DNA of 64,000 nucleotides from Candidatus Hydrogenedentota bacterium (GTDB lineage: Bacteria > Hydrogenedentota > Hydrogenedentia > Hydrogenedentales > SLHB01), in contig JADLHJ010000058.1 of NCBI GenBank assembly GCA_020848835.1, positions 1-64,000 of the forward strand, read 5' to 3'. Below the pieces are notes generated by a model, which was not told the origin of the DNA, did not search any database, and saw only the letters and a list, made by a program, of their open reading frames with translations. How positions within the stretch are numbered: the first letter of the stretch is position 1; each line of letters starts with the position of its first letter. This document shows positions 33,697 to 42,297 of this stretch, in pieces. Position numbers and translations under genes: made by a program.

Positions 33697-34944
33697 TTAT
33701 CCAAACGCTTTGTGAAGATCCGTGCGCAGCACGAATTCAAACACCCACAACACGCCCCAGCATGCGAACAGCGGCGTCTTCGCACGCGACGTTGACGTCA
33801 TCAAAATGATCGCGCCGAAAACGTAGAGTTCCCAGAGATTGCGGAGGAATGACCAGTCTTCGGACCACACGTTGCCGCTGACGATGCAGGTGAGTGCGGC
33901 GTAAAGCAGCCAGGCAAGTTTTTCGTGCGGCGCGGCGGTGGAACTGCGCAATGCAAACGCGGCAGCGATCGCGAAAGCCGCCACGAGCAGCATCTGCACG
34001 AAGCCGGCGATCTGCTGGCCGGTCGCAAACGAAGTCTTGTCGTAAAGGCTGCTGAAGAAACTTACGAAAGGCAGGCTAATCGTGCCGGTATCGGCAGAGG
34101 CGAAGTGCCCCCAGTTGTAGCGGAGGTAGAGTTGCCACCCGACACCTGCGATGACGGGTATGGCGAAGAGGAGATGAACGCGTGACATCCCCCTGAATCC
34201 CCCTTCAAAGGGGGACTCTAAGACCGCACCAGGATCTTGATTGGTCTGAATTAAGTCCCCCTTTGAAGGGGGATTCAGGGGAATGTATCTCCGAAGCAAT
34301 ACGAAACAAACCGCGACACCGGTGACAGCCGCCGACGCGAGCATCGTCGTCTCCCGCGCGAGGACGGCGAGCGTGCCGAACACCACGCCGGTCTTCGCGC
34401 GGTTGCTGCGCAGAAGCCAGAGCGTCGCGATGAGCAGCGAAGCGCCGAGGATCTCGGTGAAGTCACGTGCGAGCGTGAGCACGAAGCCGGGGTAACATGC
34501 GAAGGCGAGTCCCCACATGGCGTGGAGCCCAAGTGTCTGCGCGTACTTGCTGCCGAACCACGCGATCGTGCAGATACCGATGTAATTGATCGCGAGCATC
34601 CAAAATGGAACAGCGGATACATGACCCAACGAGAGAAGATTCACGAGTACGGGATAAAGGATGCGCTGGTGGCGGTACGCAGGTAAATCGAGCGTGATGC
34701 CGTAGTCGCTCACACGATTCGTAAACGGATCGAGCGCGAAGCGGTAATAGAACTGCCCGTCATGGCCCGTCGCGCCGCGCATGACGTGCAGACCCTTCGG
34801 CGCGTTTACGGGATTGGTGTACACATCGCCCGCGGTGACGAAATATGTCACGTCCCAATCGTGGACGGAGAGTCGAATCAAAATGAACAGCGCATACGCG
34901 ATTGCAGCAAACAGCAACACAAACTTGGGTGAGTTGAGTTTCAT
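33697..34944 (-). CDS. Multi-pass membrane protein, AZOBR_p60025/GT-C-like
   Basis: The 415-residue protein has about ten hydrophobic segments. The motif GHDGQFYYRFALDPF and DLPAYRHQRILYPVLVNLLSLG near the N-terminus are those of the membrane proteins tied to cell-surface polysaccharide assembly, related to GT-C glycosyltransferases. Residues 221-253 are encoded by a palindromic repeat pair inserted in frame; they fall in a hydrophilic loop between two helices. Confidence 0.75.
   Translation of the reverse strand: MKLNSPKFVLLFAAIAYALFILIRLSVHDWDVTYFVTAGDVYTNPVNAPKGLHVMRGATGHDGQFYYRFALDPFTNRVSDYGITLDLPAYRHQRILYPVLVNLLSLGHVSAVPFWMLAINYIGICTIAWFGSKYAQTLGLHAMWGLAFACYPGFVLTLARDFTEILGASLLIATLWLLRSNRAKTGVVFGTLAVLARETTMLASAAVTGVAVCFVLLRRYIPLNPPSKGDLIQTNQDPGAVLESPFEGGFRGMSRVHLLFAIPVIAGVGWQLYLRYNWGHFASADTGTISLPFVSFFSSLYDKTSFATGQQIAGFVQMLLVAAFAIAAAFALRSSTAAPHEKLAWLLYAALTCIVSGNVWSEDWSFLRNLWELYVFGAIILMTSTSRAKTPLFACWGVLWVFEFVLRTDLHKAFG
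34186..34284 (-). repeat. In-frame palindromic repeat pair
   Basis: Exactly 99 bases: two inverted copies of the CCCCCTTTGAAGGGGG-type element (34189-34216 and 34253-34283) and a spacer. Read on the minus strand they give IPLNPPSKGD and SPFEGGFRGM around a short linker. The length is a multiple of three, so the frame is kept. Confidence 0.8.
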
Positions 34945-35576
34945 TTTGAAAGCGATTGGGCCGTCGAAAGTGTAAACGCATTATGGCGCGTCCCGATGGC
35001 CGTACGCCACTCAAAAACGCTTGACTTAGATTGTCTGTAAATCTGCGCTGTACTTTGCAAGTGCAGCAGAAGGAATCGATTACACCATTGCAGGGAAGCG
35101 GCGTTGCGTATTGGAACAATTGTGCGATACATCGGGGGCAAGTAGACAACCCCGAACAAAAATGCTAAACTACCGGCCGGTTTAGCGAGTAGTAGGCGGT
35201 AGTTTATTGACGAACGGAGGCCAACAGTTGCCCGCCTCACGAAGTGCGATGATCCGTTTCGGGACAGATGACCTCCTTAATTGTCCCGTAATTGTCTTAT
35301 TGTCAGGTGTTTATGCTGTCGGCCATGCGCCCTTGCTGCAACATGGCGCAGGCCGTTCTTCGCTTGGTGCGCAATCACAAGCACTTAGTAGTAATGAACT
35401 TAGGGCGATTAAGACTTCCGCGATGGCCAATCCGGGCGATTGGCCAACTAAAACTCCTTGGCCCATAAAGACTTACGGCCAAGTCAGCGCGCGGGGTCTC
35501 CAGTGTAAACCGGGCAAGATCTCGCCACCCAGCGAGACGATGCACTAACCACGGAGAGGGAGCCCCCACCCAAGCC
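34945..35576. other. Intergenic region, no supported gene
   Basis: These 632 bases lie between divergent genes. A rightward frame at 35207-35548 stays open but its composition is unlike protein and its start is a TTG; I do not support it. The region presumably carries promoters for the membrane protein and the phosphatase-family gene. Confidence 0.5.
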
Positions 35577-36947
35577 ATGGCATCGAAGAAAGCAACTAAG
35601 AAACCGGCCAAGAAAGCCACGGCAAAGAAGTCTAAACCGTTGAAGCAAAAGGCCCCCGCCAAGAAGGCGAAAAGTAAACCGAAGTCCAAGCCGGTCAAGA
35701 AGGTAGTAAAGGCAGTGGCAACGAAGTCAGCAGCGAAGGCCTCCCGGCCCGCGAATAAACCGAAAGCAGCGGCGGCCACCAAGTCAGCGCCGAAAGCCGC
35801 CGCACCGAAGCCTGCGGCCCCCCCAGCAAAACCCGTGGAGAAGGGCGTGCCCCAGTTGCGCCCCATCCCGAAATTGGAAACACCGAAGCCCCGAGCCGCC
35901 ACGCCGATCTCGCGGCCGTCGCTCATTACCCCCGGCCGCCCGGCGAACCCGCGCGCGAAGATCCTCTCGCGTGAATTCCTGTTCGAAGTGGCCAACGCCG
36001 TGCGTGTGGCGGTCGAGCCGTTGGTACGCCAGGCCAAGGGACGCGAAATTGTTGGTAGCGCACAAAGCGGCGACACGACCTTCGGGTTGGACAAAGTGGC
36101 CGAGAAGGCCCTGCTCACCTTCCTGCGCGAAGCCAAAATGCCGGTTGCCTACTACTCGGAAGACGCCGGCTACGCAACGTTCACGACCGGCCAGCCGCAG
36201 CACCTATTGGTCGTCGATCCCATCGACGGATCGCGCGCGGCCAAGAGCGGGTTCGAGAGCTGTGTGATTTCCGTCGCGAGCACGCGCGTGATCGAACGTC
36301 CGCGCATCATCGATATCGACAACGGCTGCGTGATGGAGATTCTTCATCAGCGCACCTTCTACGCCGAGCGCGGCAAGGGCGCGAAGATCTACGCCGACAA
36401 CGCGATCAAAAAACCGAAGCTGTCGAAGGCCGCCGACCTCGAGATGATGTCGTGGAGCATGACGGTGCCTGCGCGGCCCGCGGAACTGATCTTCCCGACC
36501 GCGGCGAAGATGATCGATCTCACGAGTCTGAAAGGTGGGTTCTTCGCGTGCAACAGCACGTCCTATAGTCTCACACGCTTGCTGACCAACCAGTATGACG
36601 CATGCGTGGATTTCGCGAACCGCTACCTGCGCGACATTCCGAACATCGTTGAAGATGCGTTCATCAATGCGGGCCGCGGATCTATTTTGGGTGTCGCCCC
36701 CTACGACATCGCGGCATCGCTGCTCATTGCGCGCGAAGCGGGTTGCGTGGTGACGGACGCGTTTGGAAACAATCTCGACGACGTACTCCTGCTCGACAGC
36801 AGCGTGCAGAACCATCGCTCGATCATCGCGGCGGCGAACAAAGAGCTCTACGAGAAACTGTTCAGCTTCTTCGATACGCGCATCAAGCAGTTCGAATTGT
36901 TGCTGCAGCGCCGTGCACAGGCGGGTGGTTCCGCAAACCAGTCGTAG
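35577..36947 (+). CDS. Inositol-monophosphatase-family protein with histone-like N-terminal tail
   Basis: Residues 1-120 are a low-complexity tail of Lys, Ala and Pro (KKATKKPAKKATAKKSK and similar), like histone H1 or bacterial AlgP/Hc1-type tails. Residues about 125-445 are an inositol monophosphatase/FBPase fold: YYSEDAGY (Glu195, Asp196) and DPIDGSRA (214-221) are the metal-binding motifs, and the second Asp appears in PYDIAASLLIAREAGC. The enzyme should act on a phosphorylated polyol. The tail could bind DNA, RNA or polyphosphate; that is inference. Confidence 0.8.
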   Translation: MASKKATKKPAKKATAKKSKPLKQKAPAKKAKSKPKSKPVKKVVKAVATKSAAKASRPANKPKAAAATKSAPKAAAPKPAAPPAKPVEKGVPQLRPIPKLETPKPRAATPISRPSLITPGRPANPRAKILSREFLFEVANAVRVAVEPLVRQAKGREIVGSAQSGDTTFGLDKVAEKALLTFLREAKMPVAYYSEDAGYATFTTGQPQHLLVVDPIDGSRAAKSGFESCVISVASTRVIERPRIIDIDNGCVMEILHQRTFYAERGKGAKIYADNAIKKPKLSKAADLEMMSWSMTVPARPAELIFPTAAKMIDLTSLKGGFFACNSTSYSLTRLLTNQYDACVDFANRYLRDIPNIVEDAFINAGRGSILGVAPYDIAASLLIAREAGCVVTDAFGNNLDDVLLLDSSVQNHRSIIAAANKELYEKLFSFFDTRIKQFELLLQRRAQAGGSANQS

Positions 36948-36978
36948 CCCCCGATTCACATTTGGGCGTACTGATTTT

Positions 36979-37065
36979 TCGTGCTCCTGCTCGTGCGTCG
37001 TCATCGTGCTCGCACTCGATATTCGAAGGCATCGATTACGATGACGAGCAGCAGCACGAGCACGA
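36979..37065. repeat. Long inverted repeat of the GAGCACGA type, copy b
   Basis: TCGTGCTCCTGCTCGTGCGT and CACGAGCACGA-type sequence on the other side form an imperfect hairpin around CACTCGATATTCGAAGGC. It shares the arm and centre wording (ACTCGATA-TCGAA) with the element at 27691-27764. It lies between convergent genes. Confidence 0.65.
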
Positions 37066-37103
37066 GATGAAATGCTTCTACCGTTTGAAGCGTTGGCGAC
37101 GCG

Positions 37104-37742
37104 CTACAGGACGAGATACGGAATGCCGACGGGCATGATGTACAGCGGGTGTTCTGTGACGGGTAAATGCAGCGCGCGCACGACCTGATCGTCGTCGAAC
37201 GAGCCGATAGCCACTGTGCCCAAGCCGAGTGCCGTCGCAAGTAAGTACACGTTCTCTGCAGCGTGCCCTGCCTCCATGTACACATAGCGCAATCCGCGCT
37301 CGTGATACCGGTCCGTTGTGCGCGTAAAGTCCGCAGTGATGACCAAATCCACTGGCGCATGCCGCACCCACACTTGCCCAAAAGCAGCGACACTCAGTGC
37401 GTCGCGATGATCGCTTTCCTGCAAGCATGCAAGATTGTGCGTGCGCGGCACGTATTTGTAGATGCCGCTACTAAGCCCTTCGACGTGGCCCGCGACTGCA
37501 TAGACGGTCAGCGGATACAAAGCGCCCGCGGATGGCACCGTGCGCAGACCCGCTTCGTTCACGTTGCCCTGCGCTGCCCACACAAGTTGCGCGACGCTGT
37601 TTAACGGAACTGGTTCCGCGCGAAAACGCCGCACCGACCGGCGCGTGCGCAAAAGGTACTCAAGAAATTCCGCGGCCTCGGGAACCGGCAGAGTGTTGTC
37701 GGACACCGAATGTGTATCGCGATGGTGAGCGTGTGTGAACAT
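37104..37742 (-). CDS. SagB/ThcOx-type nitroreductase-family protein
   Basis: The 212-residue protein shows the FMN-dependent SagB-type pattern: LRTRRSVRRFRAEPVPLNSVAQLVWAAQG, TVPSAGALYPLTVYAVAG, GHAAENVYLLATALGLGTVAIGSF. SagB enzymes oxidise azolines in thiazole/oxazole-modified peptides, but many relatives of this short form have no such partners, and none are present. Start 37742 has GAGGGG at 7 bases. Confidence 0.85.
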   Translation of the reverse strand: MFTHAHHRDTHSVSDNTLPVPEAAEFLEYLLRTRRSVRRFRAEPVPLNSVAQLVWAAQGNVNEAGLRTVPSAGALYPLTVYAVAGHVEGLSSGIYKYVPRTHNLACLQESDHRDALSVAAFGQVWVRHAPVDLVITADFTRTTDRYHERGLRYVYMEAGHAAENVYLLATALGLGTVAIGSFDDDQVVRALHLPVTEHPLYIMPVGIPYLVL

Positions 37743-37948
37743 GGGCGACCCCTCGCACCGCATGGCGGCCCAATTGAAAGCATTCCCCGCGATTATTCTA
37801 GCACCGGCGCAACACGTTGACACGAATCCTTTCTCAAAATTAGCATCCAAATTGCATCAATAGGTCCGGTTGCGCGGGCAAAGTCGAAGGCGTAAGATCA
37901 TTCGTGAGAGTTATCGGGGGATAACCTCTCACTTGGGGGAATTTGGCG

Positions 37949-38812
37949 GTGCGTTATCCAATGCCTGCCGCTCCGCTTTCGCGGCGCGAGTTCATGATGG
38001 TCTCAGGGGCGGCGACTGCACTCGCGATTCTAGGCGCGTCTTCAACGATCGTGCGTCCACTAGCCTGTCGTCAGGCAAGCTACGGAAAATTTCCGGACGC
38101 GATATGGGAGCACTTGCCTTCGATAGGCGTCCGCCACGTCTTCATCAATGTCCCTGAACCCGGACAAGTCGAAACGGTTAAGACCGGACTTCAAACCCAC
38201 GCATTAACTCCTTTGGTGATGCGCGGCGGCGCAGACCTTTCAGACGCAACATGTATCGATGTACTGACACCGCAGATTGACACCTGCGCGAAGATGGGCG
38301 TGCGTTACATGTTTCTTTCTCCCAAGCATGCAAACGCGCCGAAGGAAAAAGCCATCGAGCATCTCAAGCGCGTGGGTGACATAGCGATGTCGAAAAACGT
38401 CATCGTGTCGCTGGAGACGCATCCCGACCTTGGAACGAACGGCGACATCCACGCGGAGACAATGGCCGCAGTCAATCATCCCAACATCCGCGTGAACTTC
38501 GATACCGGCAACATCACCTACTACAACAAGGGCTGCAACGCCGTCGATGAATTGAAGAAATGCATTCAGTACGTGGCGACGGTAGAAGTAAAAGATCACA
38601 ACGGCGAATTGGAATCGTGGACGTTTCCGCCGCTAGGGAAAGGCATTGTGGATTTCAAGGGCGTGCTCAGCGTGCTCGATGAACATGCTTACGCAGGCCC
38701 GGTCACGATTGAGTTCGAGGGAACCAAGGGCGTCGAACTGGATGAACAAGGCACGAAACAGGCGATCGCGGATTCGGTGACGTATCTGCGATCGATCGGA
38801 ACTTTCGATTAA
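37949..38812 (+). CDS. Tat-exported sugar phosphate isomerase/epimerase-like TIM barrel
   Basis: The 287-residue protein has a twin-arginine signal (PLSRREFMMVSGAATALAIL). The rest is a xylose-isomerase-like TIM barrel: YMFLSPKHANAP, VSLETHPDLGTNG (Glu and His metal ligands), VNFDTGNITYYNKG, VEVKDHNG and VTIEFEG. GTG 37949 has GGGGGA at 8 bases; TTG 37943 would be too close to it. It precedes the Tat-exported aminotransferase, and the two may act together on a sugar in the periplasm. Confidence 0.8.
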   Translation: MRYPMPAAPLSRREFMMVSGAATALAILGASSTIVRPLACRQASYGKFPDAIWEHLPSIGVRHVFINVPEPGQVETVKTGLQTHALTPLVMRGGADLSDATCIDVLTPQIDTCAKMGVRYMFLSPKHANAPKEKAIEHLKRVGDIAMSKNVIVSLETHPDLGTNGDIHAETMAAVNHPNIRVNFDTGNITYYNKGCNAVDELKKCIQYVATVEVKDHNGELESWTFPPLGKGIVDFKGVLSVLDEHAYAGPVTIEFEGTKGVELDEQGTKQAIADSVTYLRSIGTFD

Positions 38813-38847
38813 CGCCGCACACAAAATTTTAATCCAATCACCAACGG

Positions 38848-38882
38848 GCTATTTGGAGCGCGGTGGCCGCACTCCCAATAGC
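38848..38882. repeat. Dispersed palindromic element, ends only
   Basis: GCTATTTGGAGCGCGG-TGG-CCGCACTCCCAATAGC keeps the outer ends of the elements at 7860 and 53053 but lacks their middle. It probably arose by internal deletion. It lies in the leader region of the Tat aminotransferase gene. Confidence 0.65.
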
Positions 38883-38927
38883 GATATACGTTTTCGACGG
38901 TGAACATTCTTCCGGGAGGGATTTCCC

Positions 38928-40259
38928 ATGGATACCAGCAAACACTCGAAGAAATTATCACGGCGCACTTTCATCGCGGCTAGCGGAGCAGTCGCAACAG
39001 GACTCGCGTTCAGCCGTAGTGCTTTCGCGAAGACCGAAACACTCGCGATAGACGGCGGTGCGCCTGTCGTAAAATATCCCGCCAACCGCATCGCCGCGCT
39101 TACCAAATGGCCGCGCTACGGTAAAGCGGAAAAGGCGCGCCTGCACGAGTTGATCGAAACCAACAAGTATTACGAAGAACTACCGCTGTTTGAACAGGAA
39201 TGGCAAAAATACACTGGCGCACAGTTCGTGAAAGCGCACATGAACGGCTCAAGCGCGCTCACGAGCATGTACTTCGCGCTCGACCTGCCGCCGGGCAGCG
39301 AGATCATGGTGCCGTCGTACACGTTCTTCTCCGCGTGCCTTGCCATGCGTTTCTTTGGTCTGGTGCCCGTGTTTGTGGACATCGATCCAAAGACCGCGTG
39401 TTTCGATCTGGAAGATGCGAAGCGTAAACTCACGCCAAATGTGAAAGCGGTCGAAGCGATGCATTCGTGGGGTTTGCCATGCGAGCTGGATCGCATCAGC
39501 GAATGGTGCAAAGAAAAAGGCCTCATCTTGCTTGAAGACGCCGCGCACGCGCACGGCGCTTCGATGCAAGGCAAGAAGATGGGCACCTGGGGCGCGATGG
39601 GCATCTACAGTTTTCAGACGTCGAAAGTAATGCCAACCATCGAAGGCGGTATGGGCATGTACCAGTCGCGCGAACATTTTGAACGCGCGGCCGCGTTCGG
39701 TCACTACGAAGATCCGATTAAATTTCCCGAGACGAGTCCCGTGCGCGCATACGTGGGCACGGGCTTCGGCCAAAAATATCGCATGTACCCGATGGCTGCC
39801 GCGCTCGCACGTGAACAGTTGAAGTCGCTCGACAAGACGAACGCAATCGTCGCGAAAAATGTTCGCGCCATGAACGATCGCCTCACGCAACTTCCGGGCA
39901 TCACAGAGCCGCGCTGCCGCGACGACCAACAGCGTGCGTACTACTGGGCCAATCTGCTCTTCGTCGATTATAAGCAGGCGGGCATCACGCGCGATGCGCT
40001 CGTGAAGGCGTTGAAGGCCGAGGGGGTGAACGCGAGTTTCTGGGACTATCCGCAGCAACACAAACTCACGATATACTCAGAAGCGAAGTGGTGGCACCAT
40101 CCACCGGCGATTCCGGAGTCGATGCCGGGCAACGAATCCGTGAACGCCAACCACATCTTCATGCCACTCGTGTATGGCGATGCGCCGGAGTTGATCGATC
40201 AGTATGTGAAAGCATTTGAGAAAGTCTGGGCACACCGGGACAAGGTGGCCGCGACGTAG
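38928..40259 (+). CDS. Tat-exported DegT-family aminotransferase
   Basis: The 443-residue protein starts with a twin-arginine signal (LSRRTFIAASGAVATGLAF, cut near SAFA) and continues as a DegT/DnrJ/EryC1 PLP enzyme: GSSALTSMYFALDLPPGSE, LLEDAAHAHGASMQGKKMGT, and YSFQTSKVMPTIEGGMG with Lys233. Tat export allows PLP to be loaded in the cytoplasm before translocation. Compared with the cytosolic DegT protein at 23705, the fold motifs are similar but this one carries the export signal. GGGAGGG precedes the ATG. Its stop codon lies inside a palindromic repeat. Confidence 0.85.
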   Translation: MDTSKHSKKLSRRTFIAASGAVATGLAFSRSAFAKTETLAIDGGAPVVKYPANRIAALTKWPRYGKAEKARLHELIETNKYYEELPLFEQEWQKYTGAQFVKAHMNGSSALTSMYFALDLPPGSEIMVPSYTFFSACLAMRFFGLVPVFVDIDPKTACFDLEDAKRKLTPNVKAVEAMHSWGLPCELDRISEWCKEKGLILLEDAAHAHGASMQGKKMGTWGAMGIYSFQTSKVMPTIEGGMGMYQSREHFERAAAFGHYEDPIKFPETSPVRAYVGTGFGQKYRMYPMAAALAREQLKSLDKTNAIVAKNVRAMNDRLTQLPGITEPRCRDDQQRAYYWANLLFVDYKQAGITRDALVKALKAEGVNASFWDYPQQHKLTIYSEAKWWHHPPAIPESMPGNESVNANHIFMPLVYGDAPELIDQYVKAFEKVWAHRDKVAAT

Positions 40260-40313
40260 ACGCCGCTTTGGCTGCGCGTTGGGGTATAAACGGCCAAAGC
40301 GGTCCGCCGCGGC
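40256..40313 (+). repeat. Palindromic element, core only, supplying a stop codon
   Basis: GTAGACGCCGCTTTGGCT is an exact 18-base match to the core of the 53 kb element, facing GGCCAAAGCGGT. The 10-base stem CCGCTTTGGC/GCCAAAGCGG could be a terminator. The TAG at 40257-40259 that ends the aminotransferase lies within the element. Confidence 0.65.
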
Positions 40314-40356
40314 AAGACGCGCGCACAGAACGCAAAACAACACAGGAGTGATGAAC

Positions 40357-41727
40357 ATGAACCGGACGCCACGAGTGAATCTGCTCTGGGTTGTTATCGC
40401 GCTGTTTGCGATGGTCGGCTTTTGGCCGGCACACGCCGCGGACGATCCCTTCGCCCCCGCGCACGTGATCACCGGGACGGTACACAATTCCGGATTTCCC
40501 GAAGGACACGACACCTATAACGGAATGGGCACGGCAAGCGACGGAAAAATCTATTACGTGTTGAGCACCTACACGCACGACACGAGCGCGCGCATGTTCT
40601 CCTTCGATCCCGCGACGAAGAAGATCGATCCGCTGGGCGACATCACTGAAGCCTGCGGCGAGAAAGGCAAGAACTCCGTCGTGCAGGGAAAAAGTCACGT
40701 CACGTTTGTCGAATCGAATGGAAAGCTTTACTTCTCCACACACGCGGGCTTCTACAGCATCGTCGATGGCATGGAGAAGATGGGCATACCGCCCGCGGGT
40801 TGGACACCATACCCCGGCGGACACCTGCTCGCATACGACATGAAGGCAAAAACCTTCGAAGACTTCGGTATCCCCGTGCCCGCCGACGGCATTCTCACGA
40901 TGCAAATGGATACAAAGCGCGGACGCATCTACGGCATCAGTTGGCCCAAGGGCGTATTCTTTCGCTACGACCTTGCTAAAAAAGAAATCAAAACATTTGG
41001 ACAAATCTCCGAAGAGGGAGAGAATGGAACGGGCGCAAAGTATCGCACGCTCTGCCGATCCATCACCGTTAATCCAAACGACGGCGCGGCCTATTTCACA
41101 ACCGGCGACGGCGCGATCCTCCGCTACGATTACGACAAGGAATCGATTGCGCCCGTCGCGGGCGACGATCTGAAGAAAGATTACTTCGGACTCTACGATC
41201 CCACTTCACCGGGACACATGGGCTACAACTGGCGGCAAACGTTCTGGTACGCGCCTGAGAAAATGATCTACGGCGTACACGGCAACTCGGGTTATCTCTT
41301 CCGCTTCGATCCCGCGATCGAACGTGTTGAAGTCCTCCAGCGCATCACGTCCGAGCCGTCGCAACGCAGCGGCATGTTCGATCAGTTCAGCTACGGATAC
41401 CTCGGCTTCACACTTGGGCCCGACGGCAACACCGTCTATTACCTAACCGGCGGACCGATCTATGAAAACGGCAAACGCGTCGCCGGAAAATCCGACACCG
41501 CAATGGGTGAGGTGAAAGGCCGCGAGAACATCCACCTCATCACCTACGACATCCCCACGAAACAATACCGCGATCGCGGCGCGATCTTCTTCGAAAACGG
41601 CGACCGCCCGATCAATGTAAACTCCATCGCCGTAGCCAAAGACGGCACCATCGGCTTCCTCGCGCACATGACCGAGAACCGCGCAACGCGCACGGACCTG
41701 GTAACCCTGAAACCAGTTGGGAAATAG
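40357..41727 (+). CDS. Secreted beta-propeller protein
   Basis: The 456-residue protein has a signal peptide (to about residue 26, WPAHAADD) and seven or so blade-like repeats (GKIYYVLSTYTHDT, GKLYFSTHAGFYS, GAAYFTTGDGAILRYDYD, NTVYYLTGGPIYENG). I recognise a propeller pattern but not the specific family; it resembles periplasmic SMP-30/lactonase-like proteins. AGGAG lies 8 bases from ATG 40357, which is why the ATG at 40351 (2-base spacing) is not used. Confidence 0.75.
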   Translation: MNRTPRVNLLWVVIALFAMVGFWPAHAADDPFAPAHVITGTVHNSGFPEGHDTYNGMGTASDGKIYYVLSTYTHDTSARMFSFDPATKKIDPLGDITEACGEKGKNSVVQGKSHVTFVESNGKLYFSTHAGFYSIVDGMEKMGIPPAGWTPYPGGHLLAYDMKAKTFEDFGIPVPADGILTMQMDTKRGRIYGISWPKGVFFRYDLAKKEIKTFGQISEEGENGTGAKYRTLCRSITVNPNDGAAYFTTGDGAILRYDYDKESIAPVAGDDLKKDYFGLYDPTSPGHMGYNWRQTFWYAPEKMIYGVHGNSGYLFRFDPAIERVEVLQRITSEPSQRSGMFDQFSYGYLGFTLGPDGNTVYYLTGGPIYENGKRVAGKSDTAMGEVKGRENIHLITYDIPTKQYRDRGAIFFENGDRPINVNSIAVAKDGTIGFLAHMTENRATRTDLVTLKPVGK

Positions 41728-41791
41728 CCGAAGCGGCCTGTGGTTGACCCATTCTGCGCCTATACGCTATCCTATCCGCTACCCTACGCGT

Positions 41792-41867
41792 GGGGATGTA
41801 GCTCAGTTGGGAGAGCGCTTGTCTGGCAGACAAGAGGTCGACGGTTCGATTCCGTTCATCTCCACCA
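41792..41867 (+). tRNA. tRNA-Ala (anticodon GGC)
   Basis: The cloverleaf is complete: acceptor GGGGATG pairs with CATCTCC (one G-T), the D arm is GCTC-AGTTGGGA-GAGC, the anticodon stem is CTTGT/ACAAG with loop CTGGCAG giving GGC, and the T arm has the GGTTCGATTCC-type loop. The discriminator is A and CCA is encoded. Its 3' end and flank are repeated twice downstream. Confidence 0.95.
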
Positions 41868-41887
41868 TTTTCTTTTCTGCGCCACGT
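41821..41887 (+). repeat. Direct repeat A (tRNA-Ala 3' end plus flank)
   Basis: This is the original copy: the tRNA 3' half from the anticodon loop and 20 bases of flank (TTTTCTTTTCTGCGCCACGT). The same sequence recurs at 44310-44365 and 46831-46897, as expected for attachment sites of elements that insert at a tRNA end. Confidence 0.8.
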
Positions 41888-42297
41888 GTTGCCTGAATCC
41901 CCTTATCACCATTGGTTCAAATCGTATCGGAGTTCGTCTCGCGGTGGGCGATTTATTCCGCGCTGTTCGCATGACTCCGAATTACACGACTTGCCGCCCG
42001 CTACGACTTCTGTGGATTTAGGATGCTAACCGCTGCACTTCTCCTACGCGCGGGACAGGACGGCAAAAACGTTGGATGGGGATTGCGTGCGTGTTGTGAC
42101 GATGGTGTGTGCAAAGTGACATCGAAGACCGCATGAATCTAGCTCGTCGCCGCGAATCGTGTTTCCACACGGAATCGGCCTCGCGTGCTGACGGAAACTC
42201 GAAACTTCCGGCACCTTCGCGTTTTATTTCAGGGGTCGCTTGAGGCACAATATGTGTGGTGTATTCAGGGTTCTTGTACAGTATATTGAATTCAACG
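41888..42297. other. Intergenic region after the tRNA
   Basis: These 410 bases contain no frame with protein character and no integrase remnant that I can see. A promoter for the following large secreted gene presumably lies in the last 100 bases (TTGTACAGTATATTGAA). Confidence 0.4.

Noticed and set aside
35207-35548. Rightward open frame of 113 residues upstream of the phosphatase-family gene
   Set aside because: The start is a TTG, composition is unlike the neighbouring proteins, and no motif, signal peptide or membrane helix is seen. It is probably non-coding.
36204-37004. Long leftward frame opposite the inositol-phosphatase-family gene
   Set aside because: It is the antisense of a gene with clear catalytic motifs and has no ribosome site.
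37104-37742. Azoline-peptide (thiazole/oxazole) biosynthesis cluster around the SagB-like gene
   Set aside because: No cyclodehydratase, docking protein or precursor peptide is found nearby, so the gene is treated as a stand-alone oxidoreductase.
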